A stretch of DNA of 64,000 nucleotides, from the NCBI RefSeq assembly GCF_000222485.1, contig NC_015914.1, positions 3,392,001 through 3,456,000 of the forward strand. Direction: 5' to 3'. The notes under the pieces were generated by a model, which was not told the origin of the DNA, did no database searches, and was given only the letters and a program-made list of their open reading frames with translations. Every line of letters starts with the position of its first letter. The stretch's first letter is position 1. This document shows positions 55,361-63,065 of this stretch, in pieces. This stretch comes from Cyclobacterium marinum DSM 745. Its GTDB lineage: Bacteria > Bacteroidota > Bacteroidia > Cytophagales > Cyclobacteriaceae. The position numbers were made by a program, and so were the translations under genes.

Positions 55361-55399
55361 TACCCACCAATAAAATTAGAAGCATAAAACCAATAGATT

Positions 55400-56743
55400 A
55401 TGAAAACAATAAACAGAAGGAAATTCATCCAAAATACAGGTTTGCTTACCGCCTCGGGCTTGTTGGCTCCTTCATTTGGTTATGGACATAAAAAACAAAA
55501 AAGTCGAGTCGTGTTGGTAGGAACAGGAGGGAGAGGAATTGGAATGTGGGGAGCTCCTGTTCAAGAAGAATACAATGATATATTGGAGTTTGTAGGTCTT
55601 TGTGATATTAACCCTGGAAGGGTGGCTTATGCCAAAAAGAAAATGAAAGTCGATTGTCCTGTTTACACGGACTTTGACAAGATGATGAAAGAAACCAAAC
55701 CTGATACTTTGATTGTGACCACTACGGATGCCACTCATCATGAGTACATCATCAAGGGATTGGAAGCAGGCTTGAGGGTGATCTCTGAAAAGCCTATGAC
55801 TACCGATGAGTTCAAATGTCAGGAAATATTTGATGCAGAAAAAAGAACCGGCAATAATGTAATCGTTACCTTTAATATGCGGTATTCCTCTTATGTGCAA
55901 CAAATCTGGGAGCTACTTAGGAATGGTGAAGTGGGCGATATTAAATCCGTAGACCTTAACTGGTATTTGGATACCAGTCATGGGGCAAGTTATTTCAGGC
56001 GCTGGCATGGTGAGAAGGAGCATGGAGGGACCTTACTTGTTCATAAAGCAACTCACCATTATGATGTGTTAAATTATTGGATGGATTCAGAGCCAGAAGA
56101 AGTTTTTGCTTACGGCTCATTGGATTACTATGGGCAGAAAAACAACAAGTTTAATAGCACCAATTGCCGGCCATGTCCCCATAAATCCAAATGTAACTTT
56201 TATTGGGACATTACTGAGAGCCAAAGTTCCATGGACCTGTACGTGGCCAATGAAAAACATGATGGTTACCTCCGTGATGGTTGCATCTATAGGAAAGAAA
56301 TTGATATTTATGATACCATGGCTGTTCAATATAAATATGCCAATGGTGTAAAAGTAAATTATTCACTGACTGCTTGTTCACCTTACGAAGGCTATAGACT
56401 GGCCATTAACGGGTCAAAGGGAAGATTGGATGCCTGGATTAAATCTTCGATGCCTACAGGTGTGCCACCTTACCAAGAAATTACCATTAGAAATCTTTTT
56501 GGAAATGTTAAAAACATCAAGGTAATGCCCGAGTCGGGGGGACATGGAGGCTCGGATCCGAGGTTAAAGGATAAGATCTTCAGGTATCCTGATGCACCGG
56601 ATCTTTACAAGCAATCTGCAGGTTCTAGGGATGGAGCCATGTCAGCATTGATTGGCATAGCAGCCAGGAATAGCATCGAAACCGGAAAAATCGTACGGAT
56701 TGAAGACCTTACTTCTTTGGTTCCGGTAGCGAAAAAATCATAG
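55400..56743 (+). CDS. Exported Gfo/Idh/MocA-family oxidoreductase with a four-Cys insert
   Basis: The 447-aa protein has a twin-arginine-type leader (NRRKFIQNTGLLTASGLLAP) and a Rossmann domain (VVLVGTGGRGIGMWGAPVQE); the family EKP motif is present (ISEKPMTTDEFKCQ). The C-terminal domain includes HGEKEHGGTLLVHKATHHYD and an unusual insert with Cys256-x2-Cys259-x5-Cys265 and Cys295, spaced like a zinc or Fe-S knuckle. It is periplasmic and NAD(P)-dependent by family. The neighbouring GH109-type protein belongs to the same superfamily but differs in the EKP site. The substrate is unknown, most likely a sugar released by the locus. Confidence 0.85.
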   Translation: MKTINRRKFIQNTGLLTASGLLAPSFGYGHKKQKSRVVLVGTGGRGIGMWGAPVQEEYNDILEFVGLCDINPGRVAYAKKKMKVDCPVYTDFDKMMKETKPDTLIVTTTDATHHEYIIKGLEAGLRVISEKPMTTDEFKCQEIFDAEKRTGNNVIVTFNMRYSSYVQQIWELLRNGEVGDIKSVDLNWYLDTSHGASYFRRWHGEKEHGGTLLVHKATHHYDVLNYWMDSEPEEVFAYGSLDYYGQKNNKFNSTNCRPCPHKSKCNFYWDITESQSSMDLYVANEKHDGYLRDGCIYRKEIDIYDTMAVQYKYANGVKVNYSLTACSPYEGYRLAINGSKGRLDAWIKSSMPTGVPPYQEITIRNLFGNVKNIKVMPESGGHGGSDPRLKDKIFRYPDAPDLYKQSAGSRDGAMSALIGIAARNSIETGKIVRIEDLTSLVPVAKKS

Positions 56744-56746
56744 AAA

Positions 56747-56772
56747 AATCCTGAGATAGGTTTCTCAGGATT
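56747..56772. other. Intercistronic hairpin
   Basis: A perfect 10-bp stem (56747-56756 with 56763-56772) lies between the oxidoreductase and the M19-like gene. No T run follows, so it may stabilise or process the mRNA rather than end it. Confidence 0.5.
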
Positions 56773-56801
56773 GTCGAAAGTATAGCATTAACTGTTTTTG
56801 T

Positions 56802-58148
56802 ATGGATCATCAGAGAAGGAAATTTTTAAAAGTTTCCGGGTTGGCAGTTTCGGGTTTAGGGGTAATGGAAAGCTTTGCAGCAGGTCAACTCGGCAAGCAG
56901 AAAGTAGGCCCCGTGTTTCAGGATCTAGCCCGCTTTCAAATCACCAAGAATATGAAAGAGGCTTACCAGGTGGCACTTAATGTTCTGAAACCCAGCAAAA
57001 GTCAATTGGAGCATGGGCTTGAGCTACATAAGGATGCCGTCGTAGTGGATTGTTATGGTTTTATGCCTCGGGCAGCAGTGGATGGAGAAAGGATGAAAAA
57101 AGCCGTGGAGGAAAATGCTTCTCCATTGGAGCTTCAGGACATGCAGGAAGATATGAGCATGACCCGATTTGTGGAAATTCAGCGTGAAACAGAAGAGTTT
57201 ATCAATGCTTGGAAAGCTTCTGGAGTCACCTGCGTGATCCAAAACTCCGGAGAGGAAGGCAGTGCCATAGAAAGATTGCTCAAACGGTTGTCACGTTTTA
57301 CTTATGCCACAGATTGGATGAAGGACATCCTAATGAAAGCGGTGACCCCAGAAGATATCTTGCTGGCAAAAGAACAAAATAAACACTCCCTTTATTTTAC
57401 GGGGAATGGGGTACCCCTGCCTCAGGATTGGGTTTCGGTGGAAGAGGAGCTTCGCTATATCAGGGTGTTTTATCAATTAGGCATTCGAATGATGCACCTC
57501 ACCTATAATAGAAGAAATATGATAGGGGATGGTTGTGGTGAGCCCATTGATGCCGGGTTGAGTGACTTTGGAAGGGCTGTGGTTAAAGAAATGAACCGCG
57601 TTGGAGTCATTGTTGATATTTCACATTCCGGCTGGAAAACCAGCTTGGATGCAGCTAAATTTTCTGACAAACCAATGGTGGCCAGTCATAGTACCGTAAA
57701 TTCACTCTACCCACATTTTCGTGCCAAGCCTGATAATGTAATTAAGGCCATAGCTGATACGGATGGGTATATGGGTATTTGTTGTATCCCTTGGTACCTG
57801 GGAGGCTCAGGGGATATCGCTTCCTTGATGCAACACATAGATTATATGGTCAAGAAATTTGGGCCGGACCGAGTGGCCATAGGTACAGATGTGGCTCATA
57901 ATTCACAGTATGCGTCAGAGGAAAACAAGAAAATCCCCGGGTATAGAAAACCTCGGAATCGATGGGAGGCCTTATGGCCTGATCCCGAAAAGGAGTTTAC
58001 CACAAGCAAGGAGATGACCCAAAGTCTGGCTTGGACAAATTGGCCATTGTTTACAGTCGGCATGGTTCAAATGGGCTATTCTGATGAAACCATTCGGAAA
58101 ATATTAAGTGGCAATGTGCTGCGGGTAGCTAGGGCTGCAATAAAATGA
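56802..58148 (+). CDS. Exported peptidase M19 (membrane dipeptidase)-like protein with altered metal site
   Basis: The 448-aa protein has a twin-arginine-type leader (QRRKFLKVSGLAVSGLGVME). It shows the M19 TIM-barrel marks IVDISHSGWKTS with His275, PMVASHSTVNSLYPHFRAKP with His296 and RVAIGTDVAHNSQ with Asp363. The N-terminal metal ligands of renal dipeptidase (HxD in DGHND) are missing: the equivalent stretch reads VVDCYGFMP (residues 82-89 region, Cys84-Tyr-Gly). A normal binuclear zinc site is thus unlikely. Activity on a peptide is uncertain; a sugar-linked substrate is possible given the locus. Confidence 0.8.
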   Translation: MDHQRRKFLKVSGLAVSGLGVMESFAAGQLGKQKVGPVFQDLARFQITKNMKEAYQVALNVLKPSKSQLEHGLELHKDAVVVDCYGFMPRAAVDGERMKKAVEENASPLELQDMQEDMSMTRFVEIQRETEEFINAWKASGVTCVIQNSGEEGSAIERLLKRLSRFTYATDWMKDILMKAVTPEDILLAKEQNKHSLYFTGNGVPLPQDWVSVEEELRYIRVFYQLGIRMMHLTYNRRNMIGDGCGEPIDAGLSDFGRAVVKEMNRVGVIVDISHSGWKTSLDAAKFSDKPMVASHSTVNSLYPHFRAKPDNVIKAIADTDGYMGICCIPWYLGGSGDIASLMQHIDYMVKKFGPDRVAIGTDVAHNSQYASEENKKIPGYRKPRNRWEALWPDPEKEFTTSKEMTQSLAWTNWPLFTVGMVQMGYSDETIRKILSGNVLRVARAAIK

Positions 58149-58157
58149 AATGTATAC

Positions 58158-58182
58158 AAAGATCGGGTTTTTCCCGCTCTTT
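58158..58182 (+). terminator. Weak hairpin after the M19-like gene
   Basis: A 10-nt stem with one mismatch (58158-58167 with 58173-58182) ends in TTTATTT, 10 nt after the stop. It may partly end the SusCD transcript; nagB-like has its own 150-bp leader. Confidence 0.45.
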
Positions 58183-58300
58183 ATTTAATGGAAACCGGTC
58201 TTTGCTATGCAGGGTACGGTACCGAATAAAAATAGATGATTAACCATAGCCTAGGCTGACCATATGTAAGTGTTTTTTTATTTACCTTAATTTTAATTAT

Positions 58301-59047
58301 ATGATAATATTTCAATCAGAGAATCCTAAAGCGCTTGGAAACTTAGCAGGAGAGGCAGCAGCTCCTCTGATCAGAGAAGCGATTGCAAAAAAAGGCAAAG
58401 CGAATTTAATATTAGCCACCGGTACCAGCCAATTTGAAACCATTTCCAGGCTTTTGGATGAAGAAATTGATTGGAGCAAAGTGACGGTTTTTCATTTAGA
58501 TGAATACATCGGGATTCCTATTAGTCATCCTGCAAGTTTTAGAAAATACCTCAAGGAAAGATTTGTAGATAAAGTAGAAAACCTAGGAGCCATACACTAT
58601 ATCAATGGAGAAAATGACCCTGAAGAAGAATGCAAAAGGCTGGCGTCCTTAATCTCAGATAAGGACATAGATGTGGCCTTTGTAGGTATTGGGGAGAATG
58701 GGCACTTGGCTTTCAATGATCCGCCTGCAGACTTTGACACCAAAGCACCTTACCTTGTGGTAGACCTGGATGAACCATGTCGAATACAACAAATGAATGA
58801 GGGGTGGTTTGAAAAGATGGAGGATGTCCCGGCCCAAGCCATCAGCATGTCCATTCAACAGATCATGAAAACCAAACATATCATATGCTCCGTACCCGAT
58901 GAGCGGAAGGCTAAAGCCGTTCAAGCTTGCCTTGAAGGTGAGGTGAGTAATTTAAATCCCTCAAGTATTCTGCAAGAGCATCCTTCCTGCAGCATTTTCT
59001 TGGATGATGCCTCTGCTTCCTTGTTGTCCCAGCCAATACAGAAATAA
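58301..59047 (+). CDS. NagB-like glucosamine/galactosamine-6-phosphate deaminase homologue
   Basis: The 248-aa protein matches the NagB/GalN6P isomerase family: LILATGTSQFETISRLLDEE, VTVFHLDEYIGIPISHPASF with Asp68, and VGIGENGHLAFNDPPADF. Compared with E. coli NagB (GNDGHIAFNE) the catalytic Asp141 position is Asn133 and the Glu148 position is Asp140, while His135 is kept. Such a variant branch is common in Bacteroidota, and its substrate may differ from GlcN6P. It is cytosolic and fits the end of an amino-sugar pathway fed by the GH109-type enzyme upstream. A terminator follows. Confidence 0.85.
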   Translation: MIIFQSENPKALGNLAGEAAAPLIREAIAKKGKANLILATGTSQFETISRLLDEEIDWSKVTVFHLDEYIGIPISHPASFRKYLKERFVDKVENLGAIHYINGENDPEEECKRLASLISDKDIDVAFVGIGENGHLAFNDPPADFDTKAPYLVVDLDEPCRIQQMNEGWFEKMEDVPAQAISMSIQQIMKTKHIICSVPDERKAKAVQACLEGEVSNLNPSSILQEHPSCSIFLDDASASLLSQPIQK

Positions 59048-59076
59048 ACCACTAAATTAAACCACTAACCCTAAAT

Positions 59077-59119
59077 CGTATCCTTAGGTCAATTAATAGA
59101 CCTTGGGATGCGGTTTTTT
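59077..59119 (+). terminator. Terminator of the nagB-like gene
   Basis: A 14-bp stem with one mismatch and two G-T pairs (59077-59090 with 59099-59112) runs into six T residues. It separates nagB-like from the convergent LacI gene. Confidence 0.75.
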
Positions 59120-59178
59120 GCCTTCGCTTTTCTTTTTCAAGTTAAAGGCAGGATAATATCAAGCTCAAAGGTTTTATT

Positions 59179-60216
59179 TTAGGGCAAATCAGCTTTTTTT
59201 ACTACTGTGCTTGATCGCATGCTGGATTCTCGAATGATTAATTCCCCCGGTAAAATAACCTCTTTTGGGATTAAGTTTTCTTTTTGGATATGTTTGAGGA
59301 GCAATTCACAAGCAATGCTACCAATTTCAAAGGCAGATTCAGATACTGTAGTGAGGGTAGGGGTAATTAAGGTGCAGATGGGGTCGTTGGTAAAACCAAC
59401 CACTCCAAAATCCTTTCCTATTTGAATGTTTTGTTGCTTAAGTTCAACCATGGCACCAATTGCTTTCCGATCATTCACTGCAAATATGGCTTCCGGTTTT
59501 TTTGACTTGGCCATGAGTTTTTGAAGATCTTGTGCACCGCATTCTTGTGAAAATCCATTGTGAATAATCCATTTTTTCCTGACAGGTAGGTTGTGGTGCT
59601 CAAGGGCATTTAGGTATCCATTGAGCCTGTTTTGAGTAAACATCTGGTCCTTTGGTCCGGTGATATGGGCTATTTTAGTAAATCCTTGCGAGATCAGATG
59701 AGATGTGGCTTCAAAAGCACCATTGTAATCGTCCTGTTTTACTTTGGAAGCATTGAGGCTGTTGGTCCGGTCAAAAAACACAACAGGAACCCCTTTGTCC
59801 ATGATTTTATGAATATGGTCGTAATTACTTGCACAGGTTGAGATTAGTATTCCATCAAGTCCCGATAGGATTAAGTTATTCATGATTTGGCATTCCCTTT
59901 CCTCAGCGTCATTGGTTAGGTATAGAACAATATTGTAATTGTATTCATATGCGATTTTCTGGATTCCTGTGATGACCGTAGAAAAATAATAGTTGGTGAT
60001 AAAGGGAATAATTACCCCGATATTGTTGGTTTTTCCTTGGGAAAGCCCTCTCGCATTGTAGTTTGGTTTATAATTTAGTTCCTTGGCTTTCTCAAGGACC
60101 ATCTGTTTGGTCTCTAGGCTCACATCAAAAGCATCTCGCAAAGCTCTAGATACAGTGGAGACTGAAATATTCAGTTCGCGTGCAATGTCTTTAATGGTAA
60201 TCGTCTGGCGTAACAT
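59179..60216 (-). CDS. LacI/GalR-family transcriptional regulator
   Basis: The 345-aa protein has the LacI HTH and hinge (TIKDIARELNISVSTVSRAL, then YKPNYNARGLSQGKTNNIGV) and a periplasmic-binding-type sensor domain (VIIPFITNYYFSTVITGIQK, YNGAFEATSHLISQGFTKIA, GAMVELKQQNIQIGKDFGVV). The Arg-Gly-Leu at the hinge (ARGLS) fits members that bend a CG-centred operator. It is convergent to the nagB-like gene and likely senses the sugar or its phosphate; the palindrome before the SusC gene is the best operator candidate. Confidence 0.93.
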   Translation of the reverse strand: MLRQTITIKDIARELNISVSTVSRALRDAFDVSLETKQMVLEKAKELNYKPNYNARGLSQGKTNNIGVIIPFITNYYFSTVITGIQKIAYEYNYNIVLYLTNDAEERECQIMNNLILSGLDGILISTCASNYDHIHKIMDKGVPVVFFDRTNSLNASKVKQDDYNGAFEATSHLISQGFTKIAHITGPKDQMFTQNRLNGYLNALEHHNLPVRKKWIIHNGFSQECGAQDLQKLMAKSKKPEAIFAVNDRKAIGAMVELKQQNIQIGKDFGVVGFTNDPICTLITPTLTTVSESAFEIGSIACELLLKHIQKENLIPKEVILPGELIIRESSMRSSTVVKKADLP

Positions 60217-60941
60217 TTACTTTTTATCAATAGGTCCTATAATATGCTGCTTATTTTATAAAAATAAAATAAGAAATGTATGGAATGGTAAAATTTATAA
60301 GGTATATGTGGCTTGAATTTGTATTGATTTGATATTAAAAAATAACGAATTAATCCGTTGTTTTTGGTGGTAAATTTGTGATTTGGTTTCACCATTCAAC
60401 ACTCGATTCAGCTATATTATACTTAGAATAGGAAAAAATCAGGCGCAAAACTTTTATTTAACAGAATAACAACCTAAATTTTACTAAGGTTGAAAAATGG
60501 GATGATTTAAAGATAAAAAATCATCCTAACATTGGGCATTTAGTGAATCAATACTTGAGATCTTGGGAGAAAAAAGGATCGCCGGAAAATTACTTAAGTA
60601 TTAAACTATGTCGTTTCAAAATATATAGGTGTTGAAGGATACTCTTAACCATAAGGTAAAGATAAGTTGATTGGCACTTTAACCTATTACCTGTTCAATT
60701 AACAATGCCCAAGTCCTATTGATTTAAAACAACATTCAATTCGGAAAATGTATGTGCAAGTGCATTGACTGATAAGAAATATATAAATAGAAGCCTTGAA
60801 ATAGGGAGCTTTCCTTGTCCCTTTAATCAATATACAACGGCTCAATATAGGTCTTGTCAATTTTGTATGAAAATGATACATTTTTTGAGCTAAACTATAA
60901 ATGTTATCCTGCACCTATATGGTAGTAGGGTTATAATTCAT
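60217..60941. other. 725-bp divergent intergenic region
   Basis: It lies between the LacI gene and the sigma gene. It contains a near-palindrome of 16 nt (60344-60359, AACGAATTAATCCGTT), a possible second LacI-type site, and a 9-bp hairpin (60500-60508 with 60518-60526). No gene or RNA is recognisable. Confidence 0.4.
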
Positions 60942-61637
60942 ATGGAGTTATCCGGAGGGGAAAATAGAGACTTTCAATTGACACTTACTCATGGAGAAAA
61001 GAACACAAAAGTAGCGGGTTCTTTTGCTAAAAAAACCGAGGATCGCAATAATGATGCGGTATTATGGGCTGAATTTAAGGGAGGTAATGAAATTGCTTTT
61101 ACTGCCCTATATGAACGGTATATTGTGGATTTGTTTAATTATGGAGAGATCATAACTGCTGACAAAGAATTGATTGAAGACAGCATTCATGATTTATTTG
61201 TCGAGCTTTGGAAAAAAAGGACATCAATTGGGCAAGCAGTATCCATTCGCTATTATTTATACAAAGCCCTCAAGAGAAAAATTGTCAAAAATTTAGAGAA
61301 AAAGCGAAAATCCCCTTTAAAAGAAAGCTTTAACGACCATGATTTTGAAATTGTTTTGCCTCATGATTTGGGGATTATATCCGGGGAAATTACTTCTATA
61401 CAGAAAGAAAATATTCTGAAAGCACTCAATCAACTATCCAGAAAACAGAAAGAAGTAATCATTTTACGATTTTATGATGGCCTTTCTTTTGCTGAAATTT
61501 CAGGTTTACTTGGTATTAGTCAAAAGTCCACTTACACCTTGGTTTACAGAGCACTTGCCTCAATGAAAGAAAGTATGGATAATAAGCTGTGGTATGTTCT
61601 TGCATTGAAAGTATATTGTGTAAGTGATTGCCTTTAA
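60942..61637 (+). CDS. ECF sigma factor of the Bacteroidota SusC/FecR-linked type
   Basis: The 231-aa protein has a variable ~40-residue N-terminus, sigma region 2 (LWAEFKGGNEIAFTALYERY, DSIHDLFVELWKKR, SIRYYLYKALKRKIVKNLEK) and region 4 (LNQLSRKQKEVIILRFYDGL, SFAEISGLLGISQKSTYTLV). The pairing with a FecR gene and an STN-bearing SusC gene marks it as a cell-surface signalling sigma. It should activate the adjacent SusC/SusD operon when the SusC protein binds its ligand. The true start could be a few codons further in. Confidence 0.9.
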   Translation: MELSGGENRDFQLTLTHGEKNTKVAGSFAKKTEDRNNDAVLWAEFKGGNEIAFTALYERYIVDLFNYGEIITADKELIEDSIHDLFVELWKKRTSIGQAVSIRYYLYKALKRKIVKNLEKKRKSPLKESFNDHDFEIVLPHDLGIISGEITSIQKENILKALNQLSRKQKEVIILRFYDGLSFAEISGLLGISQKSTYTLVYRALASMKESMDNKLWYVLALKVYCVSDCL

Positions 61638-61782
61638 ACATTCCTTCCTTTCCTTCGGGAATAATTTTTTTTAAAATTTTATCAATTTTTTTGAGGTAAT
61701 TTCAGGAATAGCCTCCCCTTATAGATATACACCGGAAAATGAGACGAGTTTTCTTTTTCTTTTTTTCCTTAAATCAATCTAA

Positions 61783-62817
61783 ATGAAGTCAGGTATTCAT
61801 TCTGTTTATGACCTATTGGTAGATATTTCCTTTCTGGATTGGGTCAAAAGTCCTACGAAAGAAACAAACAGGTTTTGGGAAGAATGGCAAGGAGATAGTC
61901 CAGAAAGGAAACTCATGTTGCTAGAAGCAAAGGCAATTGCCAATGGGATAGATTTCAAAAAAACCAGTCCTGAAAATATTCGGAAGGAATTGATATTTAA
62001 AAGAATCCAGGACTCTATTCATGAGGATAAAGAAGAGCCTGCTCCGGAAAATATAAAAATAAAGTCCAATCTGGAGAAGGGTGTAGCTAAAAATAGCTGG
62101 CTGAAATGGGCTGCAGTATTTATAGGGATCTTGGTAATGAGTGGCATATACTTTTTTGTTTTAAATGAAAGTATGATTACCCATAGGACGGCTTATGGTG
62201 AAACCAAAAGCATTTTACTGCCTGATGGGTCTGAGGTAAAACTCAATGGGAATTCTTCACTAAGCTATTCCAACAGTTGGGAAATAGGGGAGGAAAGGGA
62301 TGTGTGGTTAGAAGGAGAAGCCTACTTTACTGTAAAGCATTTGGGGGGCCATGAAAAGTTTATTGTTCATGCTACCACCGATTTTAATGTGGAGGTTTTG
62401 GGGACGGAATTTAATGTGCTTAACCGAAAGGGAAAAACAAAGGTGGTCTTGTCTTCAGGAAAGGTCATGCTTAACCTCCAAAAGGAAAGCAGTGAGGAAC
62501 GCTTGCAAATGGCCCCGGGAGAAATGGCGGAATACCTTCACCATGAAAAGATTATTACGAAAAAGGAAGTAGACCCTCAGGTGTATACCTCATGGAGAAA
62601 TAACCGCTTACTCTTTGAGGATACCTCCTTGAGAGAGATAAAAACCATACTTGAATCTACCTATGGGCTCAAGGTAATGGTTGCAGACAGCAAATTACTT
62701 GAAAAACGGGTGTATGGATCTGCCCCTAGCAATGACGTTACCTTATTGCTGGAAGGCCTGGAGAGGAGTCTGGGAAATGAGATATCGATAGAAGGAAAAC
62801 TTGTCACAATTAAATAA
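61783..62817 (+). CDS. FecR-family anti-sigma regulator
   Basis: The 344-aa protein has a cytosolic N-terminal sigma-binding part (residues ~1-100), one membrane helix (about 103-125, SWLKWAAVFIGILVMSGIYF), then the periplasmic FecR domain (RTAYGETKSILLPDGSEVKL, NGNSSLSYSNSW, VWLEGEAYFTVKH, EVLGTEFNVLN) and the C-terminal DUF4974 domain (LLFEDTSLREIKTILESTYG). It relays the signal from the STN domain of the SusC below to the sigma factor. It begins 145 nt after the sigma gene. Confidence 0.93.
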   Translation: MKSGIHSVYDLLVDISFLDWVKSPTKETNRFWEEWQGDSPERKLMLLEAKAIANGIDFKKTSPENIRKELIFKRIQDSIHEDKEEPAPENIKIKSNLEKGVAKNSWLKWAAVFIGILVMSGIYFFVLNESMITHRTAYGETKSILLPDGSEVKLNGNSSLSYSNSWEIGEERDVWLEGEAYFTVKHLGGHEKFIVHATTDFNVEVLGTEFNVLNRKGKTKVVLSSGKVMLNLQKESSEERLQMAPGEMAEYLHHEKIITKKEVDPQVYTSWRNNRLLFEDTSLREIKTILESTYGLKVMVADSKLLEKRVYGSAPSNDVTLLLEGLERSLGNEISIEGKLVTIK

Positions 62818-63065
62818 AATAAATAAGAGGAATATCAAAGTCATTGGCTGAAGGAATTATTAATTTGATACCAGCCGATATAATTTATCAAACCACTATA
62901 TAGTACTACCGAATAATTTTTTCATCGGATCTTAAATACAAGGATTTAAGCTATCCGAAGAGATTGTAAAATTGCTTTAACCAAAATGATCATTTCCAGA
63001 GAGTTAATTTTCTTACCTCCTTGGGATGGTTAAAAACTATAACTAACAACCTAACAATTTCGAAT

